Shown: positions 41,613-41,906 of the stretch, one piece after another
Layout: every line of letters starts with the position of its first letter
Numbering within the stretch: the stretch's first letter is position 1
Assembly: GCA_002409725.1 (NCBI GenBank)
Contig: DHOI01000001.1
Location: forward strand, 653-42,558
Length of the DNA stretch: 41,906 nucleotides
Origin: Christensenella sp. UBA5394
GTDB taxonomy: Bacteria; Bacillota; Clostridia; Christensenellales; CAG-138
Reading direction: 5' to 3'
Notes under the pieces: model-generated
Told to the model about the DNA's origin: nothing
Database searches by the model: none
Seen by the model: the letters and a program-made list of their open reading frames with translations, nothing else
Program-made: the position numbers and the translations under genes

Positions 41613-41906
41613 TTATGCGGTGACCTTCTGGTAGTCGACCGTCACGTGGTTGGTGCCATCGGCTGCGGAGCCGATTAGCTCGCCGCCCAGGTACTTCACG
41701 GCGCAGTCCACGGCAGCGTGGCTCTGGCCGATGTGGTCGTTGAGCACGGTACCGGTCATGGTGCCGGCCTTAACCATCTCAACGCACTCATCCAGCGCGT
41801 CAACACCCACCAGGTAGATGTCGGTGCCCACGGTGCGGCCCGCGGAAGCGATCGCCTGGGCAGCGCCCAGCGCCATGCCGTCGTTGTTGCAGAAGATAAC
41901 GTCGAT
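41613..41906 (-). CDS. mglB: Sugar ABC transporter substrate-binding protein, C-terminal part
   Basis: The last 97 codons of a periplasmic-binding-protein-like lipoprotein; the gene begins beyond the right edge. The visible part contains the Peripla_BP_4 pattern IDVIFCNNDGMALGAAQAI and GVDALDECVEMVKAGTMTGTVLND, as in galactose- and ribose-binding proteins. It is the solute receptor for the MglAC transporter encoded downstream. Sugar specificity depends on residues outside the window. Stop codon TAA at 41613-41615. Confidence 0.88.
   Translation of the reverse strand: MDVIFCNNDGMALGAAQAIASAGRTVGTDIYLVGVDALDECVEMVKAGTMTGTVLNDHIGQSHAAVDCAVKYLGGELIGSAADGTNHVTVDYQKVTA

Overview
The window looks like chromosome from a spore-forming Clostridia-type Firmicute with fairly high GC. 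The evidence is a SCIFF peptide with its radical SAM maturase, sporulation genes yqfC and yqfD with a sigma-E-like promoter, the yqfC-yqfD-phoH-pgpH-ybeY-cdd-era-recO block, an IreB homologue, pyruvate phosphate dikinase, and AGGAGG-type ribosome binding sites. I see no rRNA, tRNA, CRISPR array, phage or transposase gene. A gut anaerobe of a Christensenellales-like or Oscillospirales-like group is a guess from composition and gene content only.

Layout. (1) 1-6559, minus strand: yajC, a TIGR04086-like membrane protein, the SCIFF precursor scfA (47 codons), its maturase scfB, recJ, apt, and the 5' part of relA/spoT, which runs off the left edge. (2) 6620-9702, minus: a DUF2156 protein, then a two-gene envelope operon (SIMPL lipoprotein and DUF4349 lipoprotein). 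(3) 10033-13167, plus: cysE, then a lipid kinase, a PAP2 phosphatase and a TauE/SafE-type permease. (4) 13331-24704, minus: ppdK, recO, era, cdd, ybeY, pgpH, phoH, yqfD, yqfC, yrzB-like, ruvX and ireB. A YqzL-like micro-gene lies between recO and era but points the other way. (5) 24786-29661, minus: a terminator, a 160-bp imperfect palindrome, a 52-aa membrane protein, a thymidylate-kinase-like gene, a long-form hflX, and a PQQ-type beta-propeller protein. (6) 29799-32014: a small membrane protein diverging from a LexA-like XRE/S24 regulator, followed by a DUF362 ferredoxin-like protein. (7) 32085-41906, minus: an mglBAC-type sugar ABC transporter (mglB cut by the right edge), a LacI regulator, a GH13 glucosidase, a galactokinase-family kinase, galE, a small DMT-type transporter and an iron alcohol dehydrogenase. 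This reads as uptake and entry of an alpha-linked or galactose-containing sugar.

Points most worth a second look: the LexA-like regulator has Cys where the S24 family has its catalytic Ser, and the gene divergent from it has a consensus promoter whose 17-bp spacer is filled by a perfect palindrome; the unexplained 160-bp palindrome at 24868-25027; a complete JAMM metalloprotease signature in the N-terminal extension of HflX; the inverted yqzL-like gene; a seventh cysteine in the SCIFF peptide; and unusual active-site residues in the galactokinase-like and GH13 proteins. Promoters, terminators and start sites were read by eye from -35/-10 hexamers, inverted repeats and Shine-Dalgarno spacing, with no computed scores.
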